From NCBI GenBank assembly GCA_944320855.1, contig CALUJF010000007.1, forward strand, positions 19,530-83,529: 64,000 nucleotides of DNA, given 5' to 3'. The notes beneath the pieces were generated by a model that was given only the letters and a program-made list of their open reading frames with translations, made no database searches and was not told the origin of the DNA. Made by a program: the position numbers and the translations under genes. How positions within the stretch are numbered: position 1 is the stretch's first letter; each line of letters begins with the position of its first letter. This stretch comes from an uncultured Phocaeicola sp. (GTDB taxonomy: Bacteria > Bacteroidota > Bacteroidia > Bacteroidales > Bacteroidaceae). Of the stretch, positions 55,851 to 63,671 are shown in pieces.

Positions 55851-57452
55851 ATGAATATGAAAAAATTAATGATATTATTGCTGTCCGTATTTACTCTTTA
55901 TTCATGTAAAAATGATGTGGAAGAGGTGGATTGGACAGTGGATACTTTAGCCATAACATCTGAAGGTAATCAATTACAGGATGCTGGTGACGGCAATCTT
56001 AAGATGGTATTACCTACCGAGTTTTCAGGAGTAATAAAACTTAATGTAGAAAGTAATAATCCTTGGATAGCAGAGGTCTCTGATATCACAATTCAGGAGG
56101 AGCAGTGGATAACACTCTCCTCTGCTGAAGGAACAGGTAATGGAACTTTTGATATCAATATTGCTCCAAACAATTCAGCTATTGACAGAATCGGTTCTGT
56201 AGTTGTAACAACAACTGGAAATATCCCGGTCAAAAAGACAATTACATTGATACAGGGAAATACAGATGATATGTTGAGTATAGGATTTGATGGAATTGTA
56301 TTACCGGAAGATGTAACAGTTAAGGAAGGCCTTTATGGCTCATGGAATATGGTACTTCCAATCGGTTTTTCTACAGACCAACAGATCTCTGTTGCTATAT
56401 CTTCTACAGTTAATCCAAGTATTGAGATTACTTACCCTGAAGGATTGCCTGCTGACTGGTTAGCAGAAACTACTCTTTCTGAAACTTCAAGAGTAACATT
56501 TACAGTAACAGCAAATGGTTTAAATGAATATCGTGAGGCATTGGTAACATTTACTTCAAAATCCGGAGAAGTTGAAGTAAAGAAAACTTTAGCTATTTCA
56601 CAGCTTGGTGAAGAAGATATTATTTGGGGAGGTAATTATTTCCAGGGTAGTATTGAAGATTTGAATAATGCAGAGATAATACTTCCTTCCAATACACTAC
56701 AAGATGTAAAAATTGCTGATTTGAAAAATATTACTGTAAACAATATTGAGTTACCTGAGCAAGAAGAAAATGATTGGTTTACAGTTAAAATTGAAGATAA
56801 TCAGGTCTTTATAACCACAATAAAGGAGAATTCAACAACCAATAAGGAGAATGTCAAAGAATTGGTTTTGAAGAGTAAATTAAGTAAAGAAGAATTCAAG
56901 ATTACAGTTCGTCAGTGTATGAAAGGGTATGGAACAATATTGAATAAAAAGTTGTGGACTGTAACAGCTGAAGGTACTACTAAGACAGATTTGACAAAGT
57001 TGTATGATAATAGTTGGAGTACATCGTCAAATAATGTTAATCTTCAGTTGAATCAAAAAGATAAATCTGAAAGTTTAAATTTGATAATAGATCTTGGTGA
57101 ACAACATTCTAATTATAATGCAGTAGGGCTAATGCCGCGATTACAGTGGACGGCTCCAGCTCCGAGAAAAATATCTGTCTATATATGTGAACAATTAAAC
57201 GATAGTTGGACTCCAATTATAAATGAAGGTGAATATTATTCGGAAAATGATTTGAGATATCTTGGACCATATAATGAGAGTGCTGCTAATTTGTTTGATA
57301 ATCATTATGAAGGTATAATTAAATGGGCTAAATTGGGAGAACAAACTGGTAGGTATGTTAAGGTGTCAATGAAATATGGTAGTGAAAATACATTTTATGG
57401 TAGTGATTTCTTCTGTTTTGATGAAATTTTTGTAACCAAATTATCAGAATAG
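55851..57452 (+). CDS. BACON-repeat/discoidin-like surface lipoprotein
   Basis: 533 residues (or 531 from the second ATG). Lipoprotein signal LYSC, then three BACON-like beta domains (for example NPWIAEVSDITIQEEQWITL and PADWLAETTLSETSRVTFTV) and a C-terminal F5/8 type C-like domain (about 355-530). That last domain is clearly homologous to the end of the preceding protein: KGYGTILNKKLW, IIDLGEQHSNYNAVGLMPR, YEGIIKW, RYVKVSM, FDEIFV. Likely a second surface glycan-binding protein. Confidence 0.82.
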   Translation: MNMKKLMILLLSVFTLYSCKNDVEEVDWTVDTLAITSEGNQLQDAGDGNLKMVLPTEFSGVIKLNVESNNPWIAEVSDITIQEEQWITLSSAEGTGNGTFDINIAPNNSAIDRIGSVVVTTTGNIPVKKTITLIQGNTDDMLSIGFDGIVLPEDVTVKEGLYGSWNMVLPIGFSTDQQISVAISSTVNPSIEITYPEGLPADWLAETTLSETSRVTFTVTANGLNEYREALVTFTSKSGEVEVKKTLAISQLGEEDIIWGGNYFQGSIEDLNNAEIILPSNTLQDVKIADLKNITVNNIELPEQEENDWFTVKIEDNQVFITTIKENSTTNKENVKELVLKSKLSKEEFKITVRQCMKGYGTILNKKLWTVTAEGTTKTDLTKLYDNSWSTSSNNVNLQLNQKDKSESLNLIIDLGEQHSNYNAVGLMPRLQWTAPAPRKISVYICEQLNDSWTPIINEGEYYSENDLRYLGPYNESAANLFDNHYEGIIKWAKLGEQTGRYVKVSMKYGSENTFYGSDFFCFDEIFVTKLSE

Positions 57453-57463
57453 TTCAAATATTT

Positions 57464-57518
57464 ATACAACATATCGGAGGATTATGGTAAGAAATACATT
57501 TTCTCCGGTATGTTGTAT
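57464..57518 (+). terminator. Long hairpin after the BACON lipoprotein
   Basis: ATACAACATATCGGAG (57464-57479) pairs with CTCCGGTATGTTGTAT (57503-57518), one mismatch in 16. There is no strong U-tract directly after it. Its right arm overlaps the distal operator repeat of the following promoter (57512-57525), so it may be a boundary or regulatory element rather than a plain terminator. Confidence 0.55.
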
Positions 57519-57578
57519 TATAATGCTTATTTTTTGTACGATATTGTTCTGATATTGATTTGAATCTTATTTATTTTG
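57512..57578 (+). promoter_or_regulatory. Operator pair and promoter of the first metzincin-like protease gene
   Basis: GTTGTATTATAATG (57512) and TTTGTACGATATTG (57533) are 21 bp apart; TTATTTTG (57571-57578), one base off TAnnTTTG, starts 38 bp after the proximal repeat start. ATG follows at 57600. Confidence 0.75.
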
Positions 57579-57599
57579 CAATCAAAATCTAAGAATATT

Positions 57600-58781
57600 A
57601 TGAAATATTTAAAACTATTTTTCTTGTTATTTGTATGTCTATTTTTATTGCCATCATGTGATAAAAGTTTATCTGACTCAGAAGATTTTGATGATGGTAA
57701 TAACAGTGAAACAAATGAAGTATCTGAAGGTGATACTATTGATTATCGTGCTTTAGTTTTTGTAGAGGAAGCTGATATGGAGTATTATGGTGGAAGTAGG
57801 GTATTTCAAAGTAAATTAGAGAAGATGTTTCAGAATACAACATTATTTTGGAATAATAGTAAGAACAAATTTAAATATTATTTTAGATTTGTTCCTGCCG
57901 GAATACAAACTTATAAGATAGAGGGTAAAGGTAAAAATGATATAGTGGATAAATCAGCTTATGCTCCTTTTAAGGAATTGGCTAAAGCAAAATTAGATAA
58001 AGAAAAATATGATTTTACATTATTTTTCTCCTTAGGAATAAAAGAAGGTACAGGTGGTTTGTCATGTGGTGGAAGTGGTAATGGCCATAGTGTTGTATGG
58101 GCATCATTGGATAGAAACACTGATATATTTTATGTTAGTAGTGAAAAGATTGAACCTGGAACCAAAGGTACTTATGGTGATTTAGGACATGAATACGGAC
58201 ATGTGAGAGGGGCGAAAGATTTGTATCAATATAAGATAACTGCTGAAAATAATCCAATAAGCCATGAAGCTTATCCTGTTCCTGAATGTAATATGGGTAC
58301 AGGGAACTGGGTATGGAGCGATTATTGTTCTGCATTATTTAATTATGATGCTCATATGAAGCAAATTCCAGATGATTTGGGATATGAAATTTTCCCGGAA
58401 AAAGCAATAATACGTGTTAAAAAAAATGGTGAGCCTGTAAGAGCAAAATTAAATATATGGGGAACCCGTGCAGGTGGTAAAGGTTTTTCTTGTGGCGTAT
58501 GGAGTGTAGCTCCGTTTTTAACTAAAACAACCAGTAGTAATGGAGAATTTGTGATAACCAATCTGTTTGAGTTCTTTAATAGGCCGGAAAAGATTGATGG
58601 AGGTACTATACCACCTAAGGAACCAAACGATGAGTTTCCTTATTCATGTTGGTTTTGTTTCTTGATTGAAGCTGATGTTGATGGTGATAAAGGATATGCT
58701 TGGTTTTCTGATTTAGACATAGTGCCTAAATATTTAGTTGATGGCATAGACCCTTATGAATTAGAAATTAATATTAATTGA
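57600..58781 (+). CDS. Secreted metzincin-like metalloprotease lipoprotein, paralogue 1
   Basis: 393 residues from the ATG at 57600, chosen because the lipoprotein signal LLPSC (Cys20) follows directly. The zinc site is HEYGHVRGAKD (H197, E198, H201, G204, D207), fitting HExxHxxGxxD, with Tyr two residues later as in M6 (immune inhibitor A type) peptidases. A Met-turn-like CNMGTG (M232) follows, then WSDYCSALFNYD. The C-terminal 120 residues form an Ig or carboxypeptidase-regulatory-like domain. I cannot place it in a named MEROPS family with certainty. Probably on the outer membrane surface. Confidence 0.78.
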   Translation: MKYLKLFFLLFVCLFLLPSCDKSLSDSEDFDDGNNSETNEVSEGDTIDYRALVFVEEADMEYYGGSRVFQSKLEKMFQNTTLFWNNSKNKFKYYFRFVPAGIQTYKIEGKGKNDIVDKSAYAPFKELAKAKLDKEKYDFTLFFSLGIKEGTGGLSCGGSGNGHSVVWASLDRNTDIFYVSSEKIEPGTKGTYGDLGHEYGHVRGAKDLYQYKITAENNPISHEAYPVPECNMGTGNWVWSDYCSALFNYDAHMKQIPDDLGYEIFPEKAIIRVKKNGEPVRAKLNIWGTRAGGKGFSCGVWSVAPFLTKTTSSNGEFVITNLFEFFNRPEKIDGGTIPPKEPNDEFPYSCWFCFLIEADVDGDKGYAWFSDLDIVPKYLVDGIDPYELEININ

Positions 58782-58834
58782 TTGGGAATTTACAATCTTG
58801 ATGTTTTTATCATTTTGTATCTATTTGTTTAATT

Positions 58835-59989
58835 ATGAGGCTTTTAACTTTCTTGCTTTATTTAAGCTTATGTTTATGCGTATTCCTTTCATGTGAAAAT
58901 AAAATTCCTGAAAATGAAAATAATAGTGATGAAAATATTATTGGTGAGATAACGGAAATAGGTGATACTATTGATTATCGTGCTTTAATCTTTGTTGAGG
59001 AGGGCGACTTACAGTCTTATGGAGGAGAACGGGCGTTTAAAAACAATCTGGAAAAGATGTTTTATAATACTACACGTTTTTGGAATGAAAGTCCGAACAA
59101 ATTTAAATATTATTTCCGATGGGTACCAGCTGGTGTACAAACATACAAAATAGATGGAGAAAGAAATAAAGCTTCATATGAAAAACAAAAGGGTGTGACC
59201 AATGACTTAGACTATAGCAAATATGATTTTGCCGTGTTTTTTGCATTGGGAGTGAAGTCTGGTGAAGGTGGTTTGTCGTGTGGAGGAAGCAGTAAAGGCC
59301 ATAAAGTAGTTTGGGCATATATAGAAGAAGGACATAATATATTTACTGACGCAGAATATCCCAATCAAGGCACATATAGTAATTTAGGGCATGAATACGG
59401 TCATGTAAGAGGTGCACAAGATTTGTATCAGTATATGATTCCTGCAGAAAGAAACAAAATAAGTGGGCAGGCATACGAATATCCTAAATGTAATATGGGA
59501 ACAGGATATATGGTATGGAGTGATTATTGTTCTTCATTGTTTAATTATGATGCATTGATGAAGCAGTTGCCTGATAGGTTTGATGAAGAGGTATTCCCGA
59601 AGCAGGTTGTGATTCGTGTCATGCAAAACGGTGAACCTGTTAATAGAGCAACTGTGAGGTTGTGGGGAACTCGTGCCGGAGGTTATTTTGGAGGACCTGA
59701 GGTTTACGCAAAAGAACCTTTTTTAGATAATAAAAAAACAAATGCTGATGGCGAGGTTCTGTTTACACAGGTTTATGAGATGTATAATAGACCTACAGAA
59801 ATATCAGGTGGAAAGACTCCACCTAAATCCCCACAAGATGAATTCCCATTCTCAAGGTGGTATTGCTTTCTGGTTGAGGCAGAGTATGGAGATTCAAAAG
59901 GATATACCTGGCTTTCAGATTTGGATATAGTTCCGGACCATTTGAATAATGGAAATGAAACTTATGAGTTGGTAGTTAATTTGAAATAG
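58835..59989 (+). CDS. Secreted metzincin-like metalloprotease lipoprotein, paralogue 2
   Basis: 384 residues, closely similar to paralogue 1 over the whole length. Lipoprotein signal VFLSC (Cys20); zinc site HEYGHVRGAQD (H186, E187, H190, D196); Met-turn CNMGTG (M221); GGLSCGGSSKGH block before the active site, as in paralogues 1 and 3. It starts 53 bp after paralogue 1 and is closed by a strong terminator, so these two form a transcription unit from the operator-type promoter at 57512. Confidence 0.78.
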   Translation: MRLLTFLLYLSLCLCVFLSCENKIPENENNSDENIIGEITEIGDTIDYRALIFVEEGDLQSYGGERAFKNNLEKMFYNTTRFWNESPNKFKYYFRWVPAGVQTYKIDGERNKASYEKQKGVTNDLDYSKYDFAVFFALGVKSGEGGLSCGGSSKGHKVVWAYIEEGHNIFTDAEYPNQGTYSNLGHEYGHVRGAQDLYQYMIPAERNKISGQAYEYPKCNMGTGYMVWSDYCSSLFNYDALMKQLPDRFDEEVFPKQVVIRVMQNGEPVNRATVRLWGTRAGGYFGGPEVYAKEPFLDNKKTNADGEVLFTQVYEMYNRPTEISGGKTPPKSPQDEFPFSRWYCFLVEAEYGDSKGYTWLSDLDIVPDHLNNGNETYELVVNLK

Positions 59990-60007
59990 AATTAATAATA
60001 TATAATG

Positions 60008-60038
60008 CGTCACGTTTTTAACGTGACGTATTTTTTTT
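60008..60038 (+). terminator. Intrinsic terminator after metalloprotease paralogue 2
   Basis: Perfect stem CGTCACGTT / AACGTGACG with a 3-base loop, followed by TATTTTTTTT. The U-tract merges into the next operator repeat, which begins at 60036. Confidence 0.9.
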
Positions 60039-60102
60039 GTATGATATTGTTGTGATTTTGTATTATATTTTCTTTATCGTATTGTTGTCGTTTTTATCTT
60101 TG
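60036..60102 (+). promoter_or_regulatory. Operator pair and promoter of the GH27 gene
   Basis: TTTGTATGATATTG (60036) and TTTGTATTATATTT (60057) are 21 bp apart, and the -7 box TATCTTTG (60095-60102) starts 38 bp after the proximal repeat start. These are the best conserved copies of the operator in the window. Confidence 0.82.
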
Positions 60103-60132
60103 CCTTTAGATTCTTAATTATATGATACTAAT

Positions 60133-61740
60133 ATGGGAACACTAATGATATTTTGTTTTTTAGTAAGTATAGCAATAAATGGTTTTGCTTATCAAAATTG
60201 CAGTTTTGAACCTCCAATAATGGGGTGGAGTTCATGGAATACATATCGGGTTAATATAAATGAAGAACTGATAAAGAAACAGGCTGATGCTCTGATTTCT
60301 AATGGACTAAAAGAAGTAGGATATAGATATATAAATATAGATGATGGATTTTTCGGATATAGAAATAGTAAAGGTGTTATGCAAACACATCCTGAAAGAT
60401 TTCCAAACGGATTAAAACATATATCCGAATACATTCATTCTTTAGGCCTGAAAGCTGGAATATATTCAGATGCGGGAAGTAACACTTGTGGCTCTATTTG
60501 GGATGATGATAAGAATGGTGTAGGATCTGGATTGTATGGATTTGAACATCAGGATGCTGAACTGTATTTTAATGACTGGGGTTTTGACTTTATAAAAATA
60601 GATTATTGTGGAGCATGTCAGGAACTGGAGCTTGACGAGGAGAAAAGATATACTGAAATAAGAAAGGCAATTGATAAAGTAGCAGGTAACCATGTCTCTA
60701 TAAATATTTGCAGATGGGCATTCCCTGGAACATGGGCCAAAAATCTGGCATCTTCGTGGAGAATAAGTGGTGATATCTCTCCTAATTGGAACTCGGTGAA
60801 ATACATTATAGGTAAGAACCTGTATTTATCGGCTTATGCTGGTGATGGACATTACAATGATATGGATATGTTGGAAATTGGTCGGGGTATGGCTCGAAAC
60901 GAGGAAGAAGTACATTTTGGAATGTGGTGTATAATGAGCTCTCCTTTGCTTATAGGATGTGATATGACCAATATATCGGAACAATCTTTGGAACTGTTGA
61001 AAAATACTGAACTAATTGCTTTAAATCAGGACAGGCTTGGACTACAGGCTTATGTAGTGCAGCATGAGGGTGAGGGATATGTTCTGGTTAAGGATATAGA
61101 GCAACTTAGAGGAAATGTAAGGGCAGTTGCCCTTTATAATCCTTCTGATGTTGAGTGTAAATTTAATGTTCCATTAGAAGTACTTGAACTATCAGGTAAA
61201 ACAAAGATACGTGATTTAATAAAAAGAAAGAATATCGGTAAAACAGATAAAGCCTTATCTTATACACTTCCTGGGAGAAGTGTAATGATTTTAAGACTTG
61301 AAAGTGAAAAAAGAATAGAACCATGTCGATATGAGGCGGAATGGGCGTATTTACCTTGCTTTAATGATTTGGGAAAGAAAAAGAAACCGGTATTATATAC
61401 TCCGATGAAGGAGGCTTCTGGTGGAATGAAGGTTATAAACATAGGTGGCTCTAAGGAAAATTATATAGAGTGGAATAATGTGTATAGTGAAAACGGAGGG
61501 CTGTATGAAATGACTGTATACTATTGTCCAAAATCTAATAGAAAGTTGGATGTTTATGTAAATAGAGATAAACCATTAACTATAGATATGGTGGATGATG
61601 AAAAAGAAGATAATAATATTTCCTCTGTAACAGTTCAGATAGAATTAAAACCTGGGTATAATGTAATACGTATGGGTAGTTCTTATTGCTGGGCTCCTGA
61701 TATTGATTGTTTTTATTTAAAGCGATTATCAAGTAAATAA
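60133..61740 (+). CDS. Glycoside hydrolase family 27 (alpha-galactosidase type) with C-terminal CBM-like domain
   Basis: Exported retaining glycosidase of 535 residues; members cleave alpha-galactose, alpha-N-acetylgalactosamine or beta-L-arabinopyranose. A signal segment (about 5-19) is followed by GWSSWNTYRVNINE, the nucleophile in FIKIDYCGA (D157) and the acid/base in WRISGDISPNW (D214). The last 130 residues are a CBM35/CBM6-like beta-sandwich (YEAEWAYLP, GSKENYIEWNNVY, GYNVIRMGSS). Co-transcribed with metalloprotease paralogue 3, which starts 22 bp later. Confidence 0.92.
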   Translation: MGTLMIFCFLVSIAINGFAYQNCSFEPPIMGWSSWNTYRVNINEELIKKQADALISNGLKEVGYRYINIDDGFFGYRNSKGVMQTHPERFPNGLKHISEYIHSLGLKAGIYSDAGSNTCGSIWDDDKNGVGSGLYGFEHQDAELYFNDWGFDFIKIDYCGACQELELDEEKRYTEIRKAIDKVAGNHVSINICRWAFPGTWAKNLASSWRISGDISPNWNSVKYIIGKNLYLSAYAGDGHYNDMDMLEIGRGMARNEEEVHFGMWCIMSSPLLIGCDMTNISEQSLELLKNTELIALNQDRLGLQAYVVQHEGEGYVLVKDIEQLRGNVRAVALYNPSDVECKFNVPLEVLELSGKTKIRDLIKRKNIGKTDKALSYTLPGRSVMILRLESEKRIEPCRYEAEWAYLPCFNDLGKKKKPVLYTPMKEASGGMKVINIGGSKENYIEWNNVYSENGGLYEMTVYYCPKSNRKLDVYVNRDKPLTIDMVDDEKEDNNISSVTVQIELKPGYNVIRMGSSYCWAPDIDCFYLKRLSSK

Positions 61741-61761
61741 TATACAAATTTTAATGTAGCT

Positions 61762-62856
61762 ATGGAACATAAAAAAGTAAAATTGTTTTTGTCGTTTGTT
61801 GTGGCGTTTTTGATACTAAGTTCACATTGTAATATTAATGCGCAAAAGGATACAATAACATATCGTGCTCAAGTATGGGTAGATAAAACAGATATGGAAA
61901 GATATGGTGGTGAAGCAGATTTCAAGCGTAATCTTAAAAAAATGTTTGCCAATACTAACCGTTTCTGGAATGAAAGCAAGAATAAGTTTAAATATTATTT
62001 TAAGTTTGTTCCGGTAGAGGAACTTTATGTTTATGATATAAAAGGCGATAAAGACAAATATGAGGATTTCCGCCGTATGGCATTTGGTGAGATGGATACT
62101 ACAAGAGCTGATTTTATACTGTTTTTAGCCTTGGATGCGAAGAATGGTGGACTATCATGTGGAGGTGGTGGTAAAAGCGGTCAGTCAGTCGTTATGTGTT
62201 ATACTAAAGCAAATCATAATATTTTTACAGATGCTCTTTATCCAAATCAGGGAACATACAGTAATTTAGGACATGAATATGGCCATGTTCTTGGAGCTAC
62301 TGATTTATATCAGTATATGATAGCTGCAGAAGATAATCCGATAAGTCATGAAAAATTATTCCCAGGAAAATGTAACATGGGAACAGGTTTCGGTGAATGG
62401 AGTGATTACTGTTCTGCTTTGTTTAATTATACTGCCAAGATGAAACAGTTGGATAAGAATCTTGGTCAGAATATTTTTCCAAAAGAATTGGTAATAAAAG
62501 TAAAGAAGAATGGCAAACTTGCCAAAAACGTAAAAGTTTCATTGTATGGTACTCGTGCCGGAGGTAGATATAATAAAAGAGATGTTTATCCAGAACCATA
62601 TAGGGTTTATACGACGGACAGAAAAGGTGAGGTCAGATTGAATAATTTATATAAATTGTATCATCCTGATAGTAATGATCCTAATATACCTCCTAAAACT
62701 CCTAAGGATTTATTTCCATATTCTTATTGGTTCAGCTTTATTGTAGAGGCTTCAGACGGTAATAATAAGGATTTTTCATGGATTCCTGATATAGAATTAC
62801 AGAAATATTATTTATTGACAGAAAATGATGAATATACAGTGACTTTAAATTTGTAA
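61762..62856 (+). CDS. Secreted metzincin-like metalloprotease, paralogue 3
   Basis: 364 residues. Zinc site HEYGHVLGATD (H171, E172, H175, G178, D181), Met-turn CNMGTG (M206), and the GGLSCGGGGKSG block. The C-terminal Ig-like domain contains GTRAGGRYN, matching WGTRAGG in paralogues 1 and 2. Unlike them its N-terminus lacks a proper lipobox (LILSSHCNINAQ looks like a signal peptidase I site), so it is probably soluble in the periplasm or secreted. It follows GH27 in the same unit. Confidence 0.78.
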   Translation: MEHKKVKLFLSFVVAFLILSSHCNINAQKDTITYRAQVWVDKTDMERYGGEADFKRNLKKMFANTNRFWNESKNKFKYYFKFVPVEELYVYDIKGDKDKYEDFRRMAFGEMDTTRADFILFLALDAKNGGLSCGGGGKSGQSVVMCYTKANHNIFTDALYPNQGTYSNLGHEYGHVLGATDLYQYMIAAEDNPISHEKLFPGKCNMGTGFGEWSDYCSALFNYTAKMKQLDKNLGQNIFPKELVIKVKKNGKLAKNVKVSLYGTRAGGRYNKRDVYPEPYRVYTTDRKGEVRLNNLYKLYHPDSNDPNIPPKTPKDLFPYSYWFSFIVEASDGNNKDFSWIPDIELQKYYLLTENDEYTVTLNL

Positions 62857-62858
62857 TT

Positions 62859-63251
62859 ATGAAATATAACAGATTGTTTTTTATTTTACCATGTTTCTTA
62901 TTTTGGACTGCATGTTCAGGTGAGAATTTAACGAATACTGATGATGAAACAGAGGGAACAGGTAATCAAGATGAAGTTGTATTAGATACTGTTGAATTCC
63001 GCGGACTTGTTTATTTGGACAGTCCAAGTATAGAAGGGCATCTTGGTGGAAGTGAAAGAATTGTACGTCAAAAAATGGAAAAACTTTTCAATGATGTAAC
63101 TTTGTATTGGAATAACTGTGGTAAGGGAAGACTGAATTTCTATTATCGTTATGTCTTAGGAGATATTATACCTTATGATTGTGGATCTAATGATCCGGAT
63201 TTAAATAACGCAACTATATACTTTATTGTACCAACAGTTTTGTATAATTAA
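62859..63251 (+). CDS. Truncated fourth metzincin-like paralogue (no catalytic site)
   Basis: 130 residues: lipoprotein signal LFWTAC, acidic linker, then the paralogue N-terminal domain (DTVEFRGLVYLDSPSIEG, GGSERIVRQKMEKLFNDVT, LYWNN, NFYYRYVLGD). It stops at IYFIVPTVLYN, aligned with the strand just before the GGLSCGG block of the full copies, so the zinc site is absent. It starts 2 bp after paralogue 3. No continuation was found downstream. It is either a remnant or a deliberate propeptide-like protein. Confidence 0.7.
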   Translation: MKYNRLFFILPCFLFWTACSGENLTNTDDETEGTGNQDEVVLDTVEFRGLVYLDSPSIEGHLGGSERIVRQKMEKLFNDVTLYWNNCGKGRLNFYYRYVLGDIIPYDCGSNDPDLNNATIYFIVPTVLYN

Positions 63252-63288
63252 AGTTTTGCTGAATGTGTAATAGATATATTTAAATGTT

Positions 63289-63396
63289 TTATTGTAGTAA
63301 TGCTAATATCAGCAGACAAACTATTGCTACTATCAACCACCAAACAAATGACAAACATCCATAGATATAAATTACAATTTTATCAAACAATTTCAT
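63289..63396 (-). CDS. Possible 35-residue single-pass membrane miniprotein
   Basis: Minus-strand ATG at 63396 to TAA at 63289: MKLFDKIVIYIYG, then an almost uninterrupted hydrophobic helix (FVWWLIVAIVCLLILALL) and a final Gln. Basic start plus a 20-residue hydrophobic segment fits a small membrane protein or toxin-like peptide. It lies beyond the hairpin that follows the DUF6140-like gene. Short length means this could be chance. Confidence 0.4.
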   Translation of the reverse strand: MKLFDKIVIYIYGCLSFVWWLIVAIVCLLILALLQ

Positions 63397-63412
63397 AACA
63401 AGCCATTATGAC

Positions 63413-63449
63413 AAGAGGGAATATTCTTTTTTGATGAATACTCCCTCTT
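63413..63449. terminator. Hairpin between the DUF6140-like gene and the PUL end
   Basis: AAGAGGGAATATTC (63413-63426) pairs with GAATACTCCCTCTT (63436-63449), 13 of 14 positions, with a T-rich loop. The outer A-T pairs give a short U-tract on the minus-strand transcript. It lies 7 bp beyond the minus-strand stop codon and may act in both directions. Confidence 0.65.
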
Positions 63450-63455
63450 ATTGTA

Positions 63456-63653
63456 CTATTTAAGTCTCTCTATTGTAAAGTATGAAGTGGATACTGAGAC
63501 ACCTTTAATTTCAATGCCTAATTGAGTTTTAAAAGCTTCCATAATAGTTTTAATTTGTGGTGAATTAGTGTTCTTCTCAACAACTTGTACACTCATTCCT
63601 TTGGCAATCTTTCCACCAATACTTTGCTTGGCTGTTACTTTAAATGCATACAT
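63456..63653 (-). CDS. Small DUF6140-like protein
   Basis: 65 residues without signal or membrane segment: KVTAKQSIGGKIAKGMSVQVVEK, then FKTQLGIEIKGVSVSTSYFTIERL. The pattern (small beta-rich protein with a GMSVQV strand and an STSYF-type end) resembles DUF6140 proteins, which I associate with Bacteroidales integrative elements; this family name is from memory. It lies 18 bp after the 101-codon frame upstream, so the two are probably one unit. Confidence 0.6.
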   Translation of the reverse strand: MYAFKVTAKQSIGGKIAKGMSVQVVEKNTNSPQIKTIMEAFKTQLGIEIKGVSVSTSYFTIERLK

Positions 63654-63671
63654 AATACTAATAATTTGAGA

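Noticed and set aside
57600-58781. Assignment of the proteases to the M64 (IgA peptidase) family
   Set aside because: The HEYGHVRGAKDLYQY layout is nearer to M6, and the M64 LADEY context is absent; left as metzincin-like without a family number.
58782-58834. Sixth operator before metalloprotease paralogue 2
   Set aside because: A TTTGTATCTATTTG stretch matches only 10 of 14 positions, has no partner 21 bp away, and a -7 box at the fixed distance would fall inside the gene.
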